A DNA stretch of 64,000 nt from JAWLDA01 sp041686855. Lineage in GTDB: Bacteria > Bacillota > Limnochordia > DTU080 > RSA5. The stretch spans positions 516,061-580,060 of the forward strand of contig JAWLDA010000001.1 in assembly GCA_041686855.1 (NCBI GenBank). Direction: 5' to 3'. Shown piece by piece: positions 35,136-43,214 of the stretch. The notes beneath the pieces were generated by a model. It saw nothing but the letters and a program-made list of their open reading frames with translations. It was not told where the DNA came from and did no database searches. Each line of letters opens with the position of its first letter. The first letter of the stretch is position 1. Both the position numbers and the translations under genes were made by a program.

Positions 35136-36536
35136 ATGGCAGATAGCCAACTCGATCTTAGCACCGAGTATAAATACGGTTTTCGGGACCCTGAGAAGCA
35201 CACCTTTAAGTCGCAAAAGGGGCTCACCCGAGAGATCGTGCAGCAGATCTCCGAGATGAAAAACGAGCCGGGCTGGATGACGGATTTCCGCCTCAAGGCT
35301 TTTGAGATCTTTGAATCCAAACCGATGCCCACCTGGGGCGGCAATCTGAGTGAGTTAAACTTCGACGATATCTACTACTTCGTGCGCGCCACCGACATGC
35401 AGGGCCGCTCGTGGGACGAAGTACCGGAGGATATCAAAAACACCTTCGACCGGCTGGGCATCCCGGAAGCCGAGCGGAAGTTTTTGGCTGGGGTCTCTGC
35501 CCAGTACGACTCGGAAGTGGTCTACCACAGTATGCGTAAAGACCTCGAGGAGCAGGGGGTTATCTTCTGCGATACGGACACGGCCGTACACGAGTATCCC
35601 GAGATCTTGCGGGAGTACTTCGGGACCGTGGTCCCTCCTGCCGACAATAAGTTTGCCGCCCTCAATACCGCGGTGTGGAGCGGTGGTAGCTTCGTATACG
35701 TGCCCGAGGGGGCCGAGGTCGACATTCCCTTGCAGGCTTACTTCCGCATTAACGCGGAGAATATGGGGCAGTTTGAGCGTACGCTTATTATTTGCGAGCC
35801 CGGCAGTAAGGTCCACTACGTTGAGGGGTGCACGGCGCCGACGTACACCACAGAAGCGCTGCATAGCGCGGTCGTCGAAATCATTGCGAAGCAGGGCGCT
35901 CAGTGCCGTTACACAACGATTCAAAATTGGTCGCACAACGTGTACAATCTCGTCACCAAACGAGCTGTCGCGTATCAGGATGCCACGATGGAGTGGGTCG
36001 ACGGGAACCTGGGTTCGAAACTGACGATGAAGTACCCCGCGGTGTACATGTTGGGCAAGGGCGCGCGGGCTGACATCGTGTCGGTTGCCATGGCGGGCCC
36101 CAACCAACACCAGGACGCCGGGGCGAAGGTGATTCATGCGGCGCCGGAGACGACCTCCAAGATCGTCTCTAAATCGATCAGCTTCGGCGGCGGGCACACG
36201 ACGTACCGGGGTTTGGCTCACGTCTCCAAAGGCTCTCACGGCTCCAAGATCAAGGTGGACTGCGACGCGCTGATGTTCGACGACGGCTCCCGGTCCGACA
36301 CAGTGCCCTACATCGAGGTCCTCGAGAATGACGTGACCATGGAGCACGAGGCGACCGTGAGTAAGGTCTCCGAGGAGCAGCTCTTCTACCTGCAAAGTCG
36401 GGGTCTCGATGAAGAGCACGCGACGATGTTGATCGTGCAAGGCTTCTTTGAGCCCTTCGCGAAGGAGTTGCCGATGGAGTATGCGGTGGAGCTCAATCGC
36501 TTGATCGAGCTCGAGATGGAAGGCTCCGTCGGTTAA
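35136..36536 (+). CDS. sufB: Fe-S cluster assembly protein SufB
   Basis: 466 residues, scaffold subunit of the SUF iron-sulfur cluster system. Family features include EYKYGFRDPEKHTFKSQKG, the core VHYVEGCTAPTYTTEALHSA with its Cys, and the C-terminal HEATVSKVSEEQLFYLQSRG. ATG at 35136 lies about 12 bases after GGGAGG; an upstream TTG at 35124 would touch that site. Notably sufC and sufD are not beside it. A terminator follows and then a Rieske ferredoxin gene. Confidence 0.95.
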   Translation: MADSQLDLSTEYKYGFRDPEKHTFKSQKGLTREIVQQISEMKNEPGWMTDFRLKAFEIFESKPMPTWGGNLSELNFDDIYYFVRATDMQGRSWDEVPEDIKNTFDRLGIPEAERKFLAGVSAQYDSEVVYHSMRKDLEEQGVIFCDTDTAVHEYPEILREYFGTVVPPADNKFAALNTAVWSGGSFVYVPEGAEVDIPLQAYFRINAENMGQFERTLIICEPGSKVHYVEGCTAPTYTTEALHSAVVEIIAKQGAQCRYTTIQNWSHNVYNLVTKRAVAYQDATMEWVDGNLGSKLTMKYPAVYMLGKGARADIVSVAMAGPNQHQDAGAKVIHAAPETTSKIVSKSISFGGGHTTYRGLAHVSKGSHGSKIKVDCDALMFDDGSRSDTVPYIEVLENDVTMEHEATVSKVSEEQLFYLQSRGLDEEHATMLIVQGFFEPFAKELPMEYAVELNRLIELEMEGSVG

Positions 36537-36568
36537 GCATTCCGGTCGGCACGTAACAGTTATGTGGA

Positions 36569-36598
36569 GGCTCCCCGGTCGGACGTAGACGGGGAGCC
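36569..36598 (+). terminator. rho-independent-type terminator after sufB
   Basis: ggctccccg and cggggagcc form a nine-base stem with a 12-base loop, followed by ttctctcg. It lies 33 bases after the sufB stop and before the ribosome site of the Rieske gene, so that gene probably has its own promoter or is expressed by read-through. Confidence 0.65.
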
Positions 36599-36661
36599 TT
36601 CTCTCGTCGAGCATTGGGACACAGCAAACTGAGACTCAAGCGTGGAGGTAACGATCGACAT

Positions 36662-36973
36662 ATGGCAGATTTCGTTGCAGTTGCAAAGAGTGCAGATCTT
36701 GAGCCCGGTCAGTGTACGTGCGTCATCGTCGGCGGGCGCAAGGTTGCCTTGTACAATGTGGAGGGCACGATCTACGCAACCGATGACACCTGCTCGCACG
36801 CCGAGGCGTCGCTCACAGAAGGATGCCTCTTGAACGGCGAGGAGATTGAGTGCCCACGCCACGGCGCCCGCTTTAACGTAAAGACGGGGCAGGCCCTCTC
36901 GTTGCCGGCCTGGGCGCCTATCGAGACGTACGAGGTAAAGGTAGAAGACGGGGAGATTAAAGTAGCGCTCTAA
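36662..36973 (+). CDS. Rieske 2Fe-2S ferredoxin (non-heme dioxygenase type)
   Basis: 103 residues, small soluble electron carrier. The Rieske ligands are CSHAEASLTEG (C-x-H) and CPRHGARF (C-x2-H). ATG at 36662 follows GGAGGTAA; the longer frame from 36614 is not supported. Its position after sufB resembles SUF-linked Rieske proteins in other bacteria. Its electron partner is unknown. Confidence 0.88.
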   Translation: MADFVAVAKSADLEPGQCTCVIVGGRKVALYNVEGTIYATDDTCSHAEASLTEGCLLNGEEIECPRHGARFNVKTGQALSLPAWAPIETYEVKVEDGEIKVAL

Positions 36974-37002
36974 ACGAACCCCACGTCAGCGTACATATAC
37001 AT

Positions 37003-38169
37003 ATGCATGGCATGCCGGTATCACAGTCGGGGAGTCGAGGAGGTCCTGATCCGTCGGTGCAGCGTTCTGAGTTGACCAGGGGTCCCATCATCTTCATTGG
37101 AATCTCAGCGCTCGCCTTTCTCCTCGACATCCTCCTCGAGGGTCGACTCCTGGTGTGGGGCGCTAAGTCACAGGCCATCTGGGCGGGTGAATGGTATCGT
37201 CTCATCGTGGCCAACTTCATCCACTCGGGCGTGCCGCACCTCCTCTTTAACATGTACGCCCTATACGTCTTTGGACGAATCGTTGAGGAACTGGCGGGGC
37301 GTGGCGGTTTTATGGCCGTCTATCTGATCGGTGGAGTGACGGGGTTTCTCACGAGTCTGCTTGCTCGACCCGACTCTCTTTCGGTTGGCGCCTCTGCGGC
37401 CGTCTTTGCATTGATGGGTTACACCCTACATTTTCGTCTGCGGCGGCTCCCGCTGCGATGGCTTCCGATCGATTCCGCGTTTCTACAAATTCTCGGACTC
37501 AACGTGATCATGGGGTTGAGTGTCCCCAATATCGACCAGTTTGCTCACCTTGGCGGCTTCGTCGGTGGTTTCTTTGCTGCCGGCGTGCTGGGACTGCCAC
37601 ACTCTCCCTATCTGGTCAATCAGACTGAGACGCCGCCGGCGGAGCGCATCTTTGCTGCTGCGGCCATCTTACTCTTTCTGTGGGGCGGGCTTTCGCCGCT
37701 CTCGTTTGGCGCGGTCGTTGGCCAAGGGGCCCCTGACCTTAAGGCGGCTATTGAGACGCGGTACGAACGCTACTTCGCTTCATACCTTCTCGTCGATGCG
37801 GCCGTTCTCTGGCTGGATCCCAACGATGCGAGTGGGTGGACCTTGGTGGATGAGCGCGTGCGCCGACCTCCGCAGTCGCCCTTCGCGGTAGCAGCCTTTT
37901 GGCGGTGGGTGCGCGGTGGCGGCGATGGAGAGCCGGCGGCGTACAAGGTGACATGGCAGCGGATGGATGCCCAGGGTTGGGAGACGGTGCAGGTCGATCA
38001 GGGTCACGCGAGGCGGCCGGATCCTGGCCCAGGGCGTATCTTTAGACGGAGTATGGTCGCTGTGGAGCAGGCCCAACAGCTTGTGGGGGACTGGCGACTC
38101 ATCGTTGAGGTTGATGGAAAGGTGCAATATACAAAGGCCTTCTCGGTAGTTTCGACCCAGACGATCTAG
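37003..38169 (+). CDS. rhomboid-family intramembrane serine protease with C-terminal extension
   Basis: 388 residues. The six-helix rhomboid core (about residues 25-205) has FIHSGVPHLLFNMYAL, the nucleophile motif VGASAAVFALMG (GxSx) and the catalytic His in DQFAHLGGFVGGF. After a seventh hydrophobic segment (about 215-240) comes a ~150-residue soluble domain that I do not recognise. The start is uncertain: ATG 37003/37012 lack a ribosome site, while GTG 37057 has AGGAGGT 12 bases upstream. It would cleave membrane-protein substrates. Confidence 0.85.
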   Translation: MHGMPVSQSGSRGGPDPSVQRSELTRGPIIFIGISALAFLLDILLEGRLLVWGAKSQAIWAGEWYRLIVANFIHSGVPHLLFNMYALYVFGRIVEELAGRGGFMAVYLIGGVTGFLTSLLARPDSLSVGASAAVFALMGYTLHFRLRRLPLRWLPIDSAFLQILGLNVIMGLSVPNIDQFAHLGGFVGGFFAAGVLGLPHSPYLVNQTETPPAERIFAAAAILLFLWGGLSPLSFGAVVGQGAPDLKAAIETRYERYFASYLLVDAAVLWLDPNDASGWTLVDERVRRPPQSPFAVAAFWRWVRGGGDGEPAAYKVTWQRMDAQGWETVQVDQGHARRPDPGPGRIFRRSMVAVEQAQQLVGDWRLIVEVDGKVQYTKAFSVVSTQTI

Positions 38170-38234
38170 GTCGGAGTGCACACGAATGGAGCCACGTAGT
38201 CGAAGAGAATGAGCGCTGAGAGTGGGTGTTAGAG

Positions 38235-39095
38235 ATGTCCGAAGTCGTCTACATAAACGGAAAGTTTGTCCCTCGCGAGGAAGCCCTTCTCCCTGTAGAG
38301 GATCGCGGCAACGTTTTCGCTGACGGCGTGTACGAAGTTGTGCGGTTTTACGGGGGATACCCCTTGGCGTTGGACGAGCACATGGAACGTCTCGTGCGAT
38401 CGGCTCGCGCCATTCGGCTGCCGGAGTTGAATGTAGCGGATTTGGCGCAGCAGGGATTGGCATTGGTCGCGCGCAACGAGGTGCGCGATGGCACCCTGTA
38501 CATTCAAGTAACAAGAGGGGTGGCCCCGCGTAACCACGCGTTCCCTCCCGCGGGAACGGAGCCGACGTGCTTTATGATTGCACGGGAAGTCTCTCGGCCC
38601 GACGAGTCGTTGCTCCGCCAAGGCGCTTCGTGCATCTCGTTACCGGACACCCGCTGGGCGCGTTGCGATATCAAGTCGATCGGCCTCCTGCCAAACGTCT
38701 TGGCAAAGCAGGAGGCTCGCGAACGGGGCACATACGAGGCGCTCTTTGTGCGGGATGGGGTGATTACCGAAGGGGCATCGTCAAATGTCTTCGCCGTCCG
38801 GGACGGCGCATTGATCACCCACCCCGAGGGACCTCAGATTCTCCCGGGTATTACACGTCGCCTGATTGTGGGTCTCGCCGGGGAAGAGGGGATCCCCGTG
38901 GACGAGGGCGATGTCCATCGAGAGACCGTCTCTAACATTGATGAGCTTTTTATCTCCAGTACCACCACGGAACTTATGCCCGTGGTACGCGTCGACGACG
39001 AGCCGGTCGGTGGCGGTCGAGTCGGTCCGATCACGCGGCGACTGCAGGCTGCATATGAGCGTCTCATAGAGCGAGTGCGCGCCGGCAACGAATGA
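38235..39095 (+). CDS. class IV PLP aminotransferase, D-alanine aminotransferase type
   Basis: About 286 residues. N-terminal YINGKFVPREEALLPVEDRG and ADGVYEVVRFY, the PLP Lys in DIKSIGLLPNVLAKQEA, and EGASSNVFAV place it in fold-type IV, closest by motif to D-amino-acid aminotransferase; branched-chain aminotransferase is the main alternative. ATG at 38235 is preferred to GTG 38226, though the ribosome site is weak. D-Ala/D-Glu formation for peptidoglycan is the likely role. Confidence 0.85.
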   Translation: MSEVVYINGKFVPREEALLPVEDRGNVFADGVYEVVRFYGGYPLALDEHMERLVRSARAIRLPELNVADLAQQGLALVARNEVRDGTLYIQVTRGVAPRNHAFPPAGTEPTCFMIAREVSRPDESLLRQGASCISLPDTRWARCDIKSIGLLPNVLAKQEARERGTYEALFVRDGVITEGASSNVFAVRDGALITHPEGPQILPGITRRLIVGLAGEEGIPVDEGDVHRETVSNIDELFISSTTTELMPVVRVDDEPVGGGRVGPITRRLQAAYERLIERVRAGNE

Positions 39096-39145
39096 CGTTG
39101 ATATAACGTTCATCGGTTGCCGACGAGACTAGGGGCCTGAATTTT

Positions 39146-39994
39146 TTATGTCGCCGGCGTCACTTCGAGGCTGATGTCTAGGGCAGGGGCGGAGTGGGTG
39201 ATCCATCCGAGCGAGATGACGTCGACGCCGGTGGCCGCAACGGCAGGCACATCGTCGGGTTTGATTCCGCCCGATGCTTCGACGTACGCCCTACCATCGA
39301 TCATGCGGACCGCTTGGGCCATGGTCTCAAGGTCCATGTTGTCGAGTAGAATCACGTCGGCCGCTGCTGCCAGCGCCTCTTCGACTTGCCTAAGGTTTTC
39401 TACTTCGACTTCAACTTTGTGCATGTGTCCGAGGTACGACCGGGCTTTGGCTACCGCATTTGCAATGGAGCCTGAGACGGCAATGTGATTCTCCTTGATC
39501 ATCACGGCGTCATCAAGACCGAAGCGGTGATTGCGACCTCCGCCCATGCGCACGGCGTACTTCTCCAAGATGCGCAGCCCTGGAGTGGTCTTGCGCGTGT
39601 CCACTACGATCGTCTTGGTTCCGGCGGTTCCGGTAACAGCATTCGCGGTCGCCGTCGCAATGCCGGAGAGCCGCTGGACAAAGTTGAGCGCGACTCGCTC
39701 GGCCGTCAGGATCGAGGCTGCCGACCCTTGGACGCGCAAGAGGGTATCGCCTGGTTTGACGTCGTCGCCGTCGCCGACGCACAGCAACGTCTTAAGGGAC
39801 TCGTCCACAAGCGTGAACGCGCGGGCAGCCACTTCGAGCCCGGCGACTCTCCCGGAGGCTTTGCTGCGCATGACGGCCTCGGCCAATAGGTCGCCCGGGA
39901 TGATGGCCTCCGACGTGAGATCGCCCCGTCCAATGTCCTCAATGAGCGCTCCTTGGAGTAACTCCTGGTACAATAATGGATTTAGCCTGCTCAT
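39146..39994 (-). CDS. nadC: nicotinate-nucleotide pyrophosphorylase (carboxylating)
   Basis: 282 residues. Converts quinolinate and PRPP to nicotinate mononucleotide in NAD synthesis. Motifs: IEDIGRGDLTSEAI, the DTRKTTPGLRILEKYAVRMGG active site, GGRNHRFGLDDAVMIKENHI, and VEASGGIKPDDV. ATG at 39992-39994 overlaps the nadB stop (ATGA), with GGGAGG upstream; the longer frame to 40132 is antisense-free but unsupported. It lies in the operon leuB-nadB-nadC. Confidence 0.95.
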   Translation of the reverse strand: MSRLNPLLYQELLQGALIEDIGRGDLTSEAIIPGDLLAEAVMRSKASGRVAGLEVAARAFTLVDESLKTLLCVGDGDDVKPGDTLLRVQGSAASILTAERVALNFVQRLSGIATATANAVTGTAGTKTIVVDTRKTTPGLRILEKYAVRMGGGRNHRFGLDDAVMIKENHIAVSGSIANAVAKARSYLGHMHKVEVEVENLRQVEEALAAAADVILLDNMDLETMAQAVRMIDGRAYVEASGGIKPDDVPAVAATGVDVISLGWITHSAPALDISLEVTPAT

Positions 39995-41526
39995 ACTATG
40001 ATGTGCCTCCCTCGCCAGGATTCGCGCTCTTGTGGGAAATCTTCTCGGAAGTGACCGCCGCGGCTCTCTTCGCGCTGAATGGCGGCGTTGACGATCAGTC
40101 GCCCTGTAAGGAGCATGTTGCGTAAGCTCCAAGCTCCGGGGGGCACCTGTGTCTCGAGCTCCTCAAGGGCTTCTCGTGCCCTTGTTAAACCTTCAGCATT
40201 ACGAACGATGCCCGCATACTTCCACATGATCTCACGCAGCTTCACGTTAAGCTCCCACGTCTCGGACTCGGGGATCAGTGCGGGCAACGTCGCCGCCTGT
40301 TCGTGAATTGGATGTGACGCATCGGTCTTCGGAAGGGGCGCGCTGAGCTCCTGACCTAAATTTCGCGCGATGCGTTCGGCAAAGACGAGCCCTTCCAAGA
40401 GCGAGTTGCTCGCTAAGCGGTTGGCTCCGTGCACTCCCGTACAGGCGACTTCACCACAGGCAAAGAGACCGGAGAGGGACGTGCGTCCTCCTGTATCCGT
40501 GCGCACACCACCCATGATGAAGTGGGCTGCAGGGGTGATCGGAATGAGAGCGTGGCGCGGGTCGATCCCTCGCTCGAGACAGGCTTGATGGATGGTGGGG
40601 AAGCGGTCGGGGAATCGAGCGCCGATCGGGGAGGCGTCGAGGTACACCTGTGTCCCGTGCCCCATCTCCTTAAAGATCTCTCGGGCGACAATGTCACGAG
40701 GGGCGAGATCACCCTGAGGGTGACGCCCGGGCATAAATCGTTCTCCTCGCGCGTTCACCAAGTACGCGCCCTCGCCGCGGACGGCTTCGGAGATGAGCAC
40801 CATAGGATCATCGTCCCGGGCCAATGCGGTGGGGTGAAATTGCACGAACTCCATATCCCAAAGTGGTACACCTTGACGTGCAGCCATAGCGAAGCCGTCA
40901 CCCGTAGCGACCGAGGGGTTGGTGGTGTGCTTGTAAACGCGACCGCAGCCGCCTGTGGCCAAGACGACGGCTCTGGCCAAGAGAATGGTGGGTTCCCCGA
41001 CCTGATTGAACGCGCTCACTCCGATGCAGCGGCCCTCGTGTACGATGAGATCAATTGCGTGGTGGTGCTCTGAGAGGGAGATGTCGGGCGTGGAGTGTAT
41101 CCGGTTGGCCAATACTTCAGCCAGTTCGAAACCTGTCGCGTCGCCCCGGGCGTGCAGAATGCGATTGCGGCTGTGCGCGCCTTCGCGTCCAAGCGAAAGA
41201 GAGCCGTCCGGGGCCAGGTCAAATTGGGCGCCGAGCTCGATCAGCTCCTTGACGCGCAGCGGCGCGTCCTGCACCAAAACCGCGGCGGCGTCGGTGAGAC
41301 AAAGGTCATGTCCGGCCTTGAGGGTGTCGTGCAGGTGGCTGTCGGGAGTATCGCCCGGCCCGATCGCCGCGGCGATACCCCCTTGCGCATAACGAGTGTT
41401 GCTGTCCAAGACCTTACCCTTTGTAATCACGCGCACGCGGCCATACCGACTCGCTTTTATCGCGGTTGCCAGCCCGGCGATTCCGCTGCCAACGATCAAA
41501 AAATCGGATTGATCGACGTGGGGCAT
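39991..41526 (-). CDS. nadB: L-aspartate oxidase
   Basis: 511 residues, flavoprotein that oxidises L-aspartate to iminoaspartate, the first step of de novo NAD synthesis. The FAD-binding GSGIAGLATAIKA, NTRYAQGGIAAAIG, EFVQFHPTAL, and HFIMGGVRTDTGG are all present. ATG at 41524-41526 has AGGA close by. It overlaps nadC by four bases. nadA, normally the next enzyme, is not in the window. Confidence 0.95.
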   Translation of the reverse strand: MPHVDQSDFLIVGSGIAGLATAIKASRYGRVRVITKGKVLDSNTRYAQGGIAAAIGPGDTPDSHLHDTLKAGHDLCLTDAAAVLVQDAPLRVKELIELGAQFDLAPDGSLSLGREGAHSRNRILHARGDATGFELAEVLANRIHSTPDISLSEHHHAIDLIVHEGRCIGVSAFNQVGEPTILLARAVVLATGGCGRVYKHTTNPSVATGDGFAMAARQGVPLWDMEFVQFHPTALARDDDPMVLISEAVRGEGAYLVNARGERFMPGRHPQGDLAPRDIVAREIFKEMGHGTQVYLDASPIGARFPDRFPTIHQACLERGIDPRHALIPITPAAHFIMGGVRTDTGGRTSLSGLFACGEVACTGVHGANRLASNSLLEGLVFAERIARNLGQELSAPLPKTDASHPIHEQAATLPALIPESETWELNVKLREIMWKYAGIVRNAEGLTRAREALEELETQVPPGAWSLRNMLLTGRLIVNAAIQREESRGGHFREDFPQERESWRGRHIIV

Positions 41527-41565
41527 TTCGTCCTGTCCCGCTTCCCGTTAGAGTAGTGTTTAGGG

Positions 41566-42615
41566 CTACAGGTTGTTGCAGACGAGGTCCCCGACCTCGC
41601 TGGTGGAGTACCCCATCCTGCCGGCGGATAAGCTCTTGATATGCTTTTCACACACAGTCATGACGGCATTCTCAATACCCTCAGCAGCACGGGTCTCACC
41701 CAGCGTATCAAGCATCATGGCGACCGACGAGATCGCTGCTAGCGGGTTGATCACGTTTTGGCCGGTGTACTTTGGCGCTGAGCCTCCGATCGGCTCAAAC
41801 ATACCAACCGTCTCGGGATTGATGTTTCCGCCGGCGGCAATTCCCATTCCGCCTTGCACCATGGCGCCCAAGTCGGTAATGATGTCGCCAAACATATTGT
41901 CGGTCACGATCACGTCAAACCACTCGGGGTTCTTTACCATCCACATGACGGTCGCATCGACGTGCGCATAGTCGCGCTCGATACCGGGATACTCCTTGCC
42001 AAGTTCATGGAAGGCGCGCTCCCAAAGATCCCACGCGTAGGTGAGGACGTTGGTTTTGCCGCACAGCGTCAATTTGTTCCCCTTGTTTCGCCGCTGGGCA
42101 TACTCAAAGGCGTAGCGGAGGCAACGCTCGACGCCCTTGCGCGTGTTAATCGACTCCTGTACTGCGACTTCGTCGGGCGTCCCATATTTAAGGAATCCGC
42201 CGGAGCCGGTGTAGAGTCCCTCGGTATTCTCACGCACGACGACAAAGTCGATGTCGTCGGGGCCTTTGTCCTTGAGGGGCGTCTCGACGCCCGGATATAA
42301 CTTGACGGGCCGCAGGTTGATGTACAGGTCGAGCTCAAAGCGAAGGTAGAGCAGGATGCCCTTCTCCAGGACGCCCGGCTTTACATCGGGATGGCCGATG
42401 GCACCGAGGAGAATGGCGTCGTGGGCGCGCAACTCCTCGACCGCCGACTCCGGCACGGTTTCACCGGTGCGGAGGTACCGGTCGCCGCCAAAGTCGTACG
42501 TTTGCGTATCATAGCGGAAATCATACTTTTGAGCGGCGGCTGCGAGCACCTTGAGGCCTTCGCGTACGACCTCGGGACCCGTACCGTCGCCTGGAATGAC
42601 TGCGATCTTGTGCAT
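41566..42615 (-). CDS. leuB: 3-isopropylmalate dehydrogenase-type decarboxylating dehydrogenase
   Basis: 349 residues. N-terminal IAVIPGDGTGPEVVREG, the substrate loop FVVRENTEGLYTGSGG, and the metal site DVIVTDNMFGDIITDLGAM plus GGSAPKYTGQNVINPLAA define the isocitrate/isopropylmalate dehydrogenase family. The segment lengths fit isopropylmalate or tartrate-type members. ATG follows GGGGGAGG at rather long spacing. leuA lies 3 kb away under T-box control; this gene instead heads the NAD operon, so a leucine role is likely but not certain. Confidence 0.85.
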   Translation of the reverse strand: MHKIAVIPGDGTGPEVVREGLKVLAAAAQKYDFRYDTQTYDFGGDRYLRTGETVPESAVEELRAHDAILLGAIGHPDVKPGVLEKGILLYLRFELDLYINLRPVKLYPGVETPLKDKGPDDIDFVVVRENTEGLYTGSGGFLKYGTPDEVAVQESINTRKGVERCLRYAFEYAQRRNKGNKLTLCGKTNVLTYAWDLWERAFHELGKEYPGIERDYAHVDATVMWMVKNPEWFDVIVTDNMFGDIITDLGAMVQGGMGIAAGGNINPETVGMFEPIGGSAPKYTGQNVINPLAAISSVAMMLDTLGETRAAEGIENAVMTVCEKHIKSLSAGRMGYSTSEVGDLVCNNL

Positions 42616-42815
42616 GGTTCTCGTGAGTCCTCCCCCAAGAGTGGCTAATAGCCCAAATAACTGTTAGTGCTTCGTTGCCTTTGAGTGAATCCCCTGCCGG
42701 AGGATTTGGGAGGCTCTTTAAGCTAATGAAGCATTGCGCCAGGGATGGCAGGAAATAACGATAGTGATCATGAAATGAACTGACGGCTAGTGAAGCATGC
42801 GACGGAGGTGCGCTC

Positions 42816-43058
42816 GTGAGTGAAAGTGTTTGGTTGGATCTGATCGTGGCTTTAGTGGGCGGAGGCGCCTTTACAACGGGAATGCTCGGCCTCATCATGG
42901 GCGGCAACTTGCCGCTTGTCCGAGTGCCCGATACTTTAAAGCCTGCGGCGAAACTACTCTTTACATTGACCATGTTCATTGGCATGACCCTGCTCCTCGC
43001 CTATGGGACTCCCAACCTCGCCGGCCGTGTCGTCACGGAGATTATGTCCAAGCTTTAA
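42816..43058 (+). CDS. small membrane protein (80 residues)
   Basis: Two predicted membrane helices (about residues 8-30 and 46-63) joined by a polar loop with Pro and Lys. GTG at 42816 has GGAGGTG six bases upstream, strongly supporting the start. No family is recognised. The following 156 bases up to the Sec ATPase gene show no ORF or clear promoter, so the two may share a transcript. Confidence 0.65.
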   Translation: MSESVWLDLIVALVGGGAFTTGMLGLIMGGNLPLVRVPDTLKPAAKLLFTLTMFIGMTLLLAYGTPNLAGRVVTEIMSKL

Positions 43059-43214
43059 GTCGAGCGTTAAGAGTGAGCGGCACATCCTCGTTTGGTGTCG
43101 CGTAGTGTGAAGCGAATGGTCTATGTAGATCGGGCGACTTGATCGTCCGGCTCCGGGGGCCGCAAGTGAGCCATAGTGCGTATCGACAATCACAAGGGAG
43201 CGTGAGTCTCTCCC

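Noticed and set aside
35355..36614. Long minus-strand ORF opposite sufB
   Set aside because: No domain, no ribosome site, His/Val/Arg-rich antisense-shadow composition; sufB on the other strand is certain.
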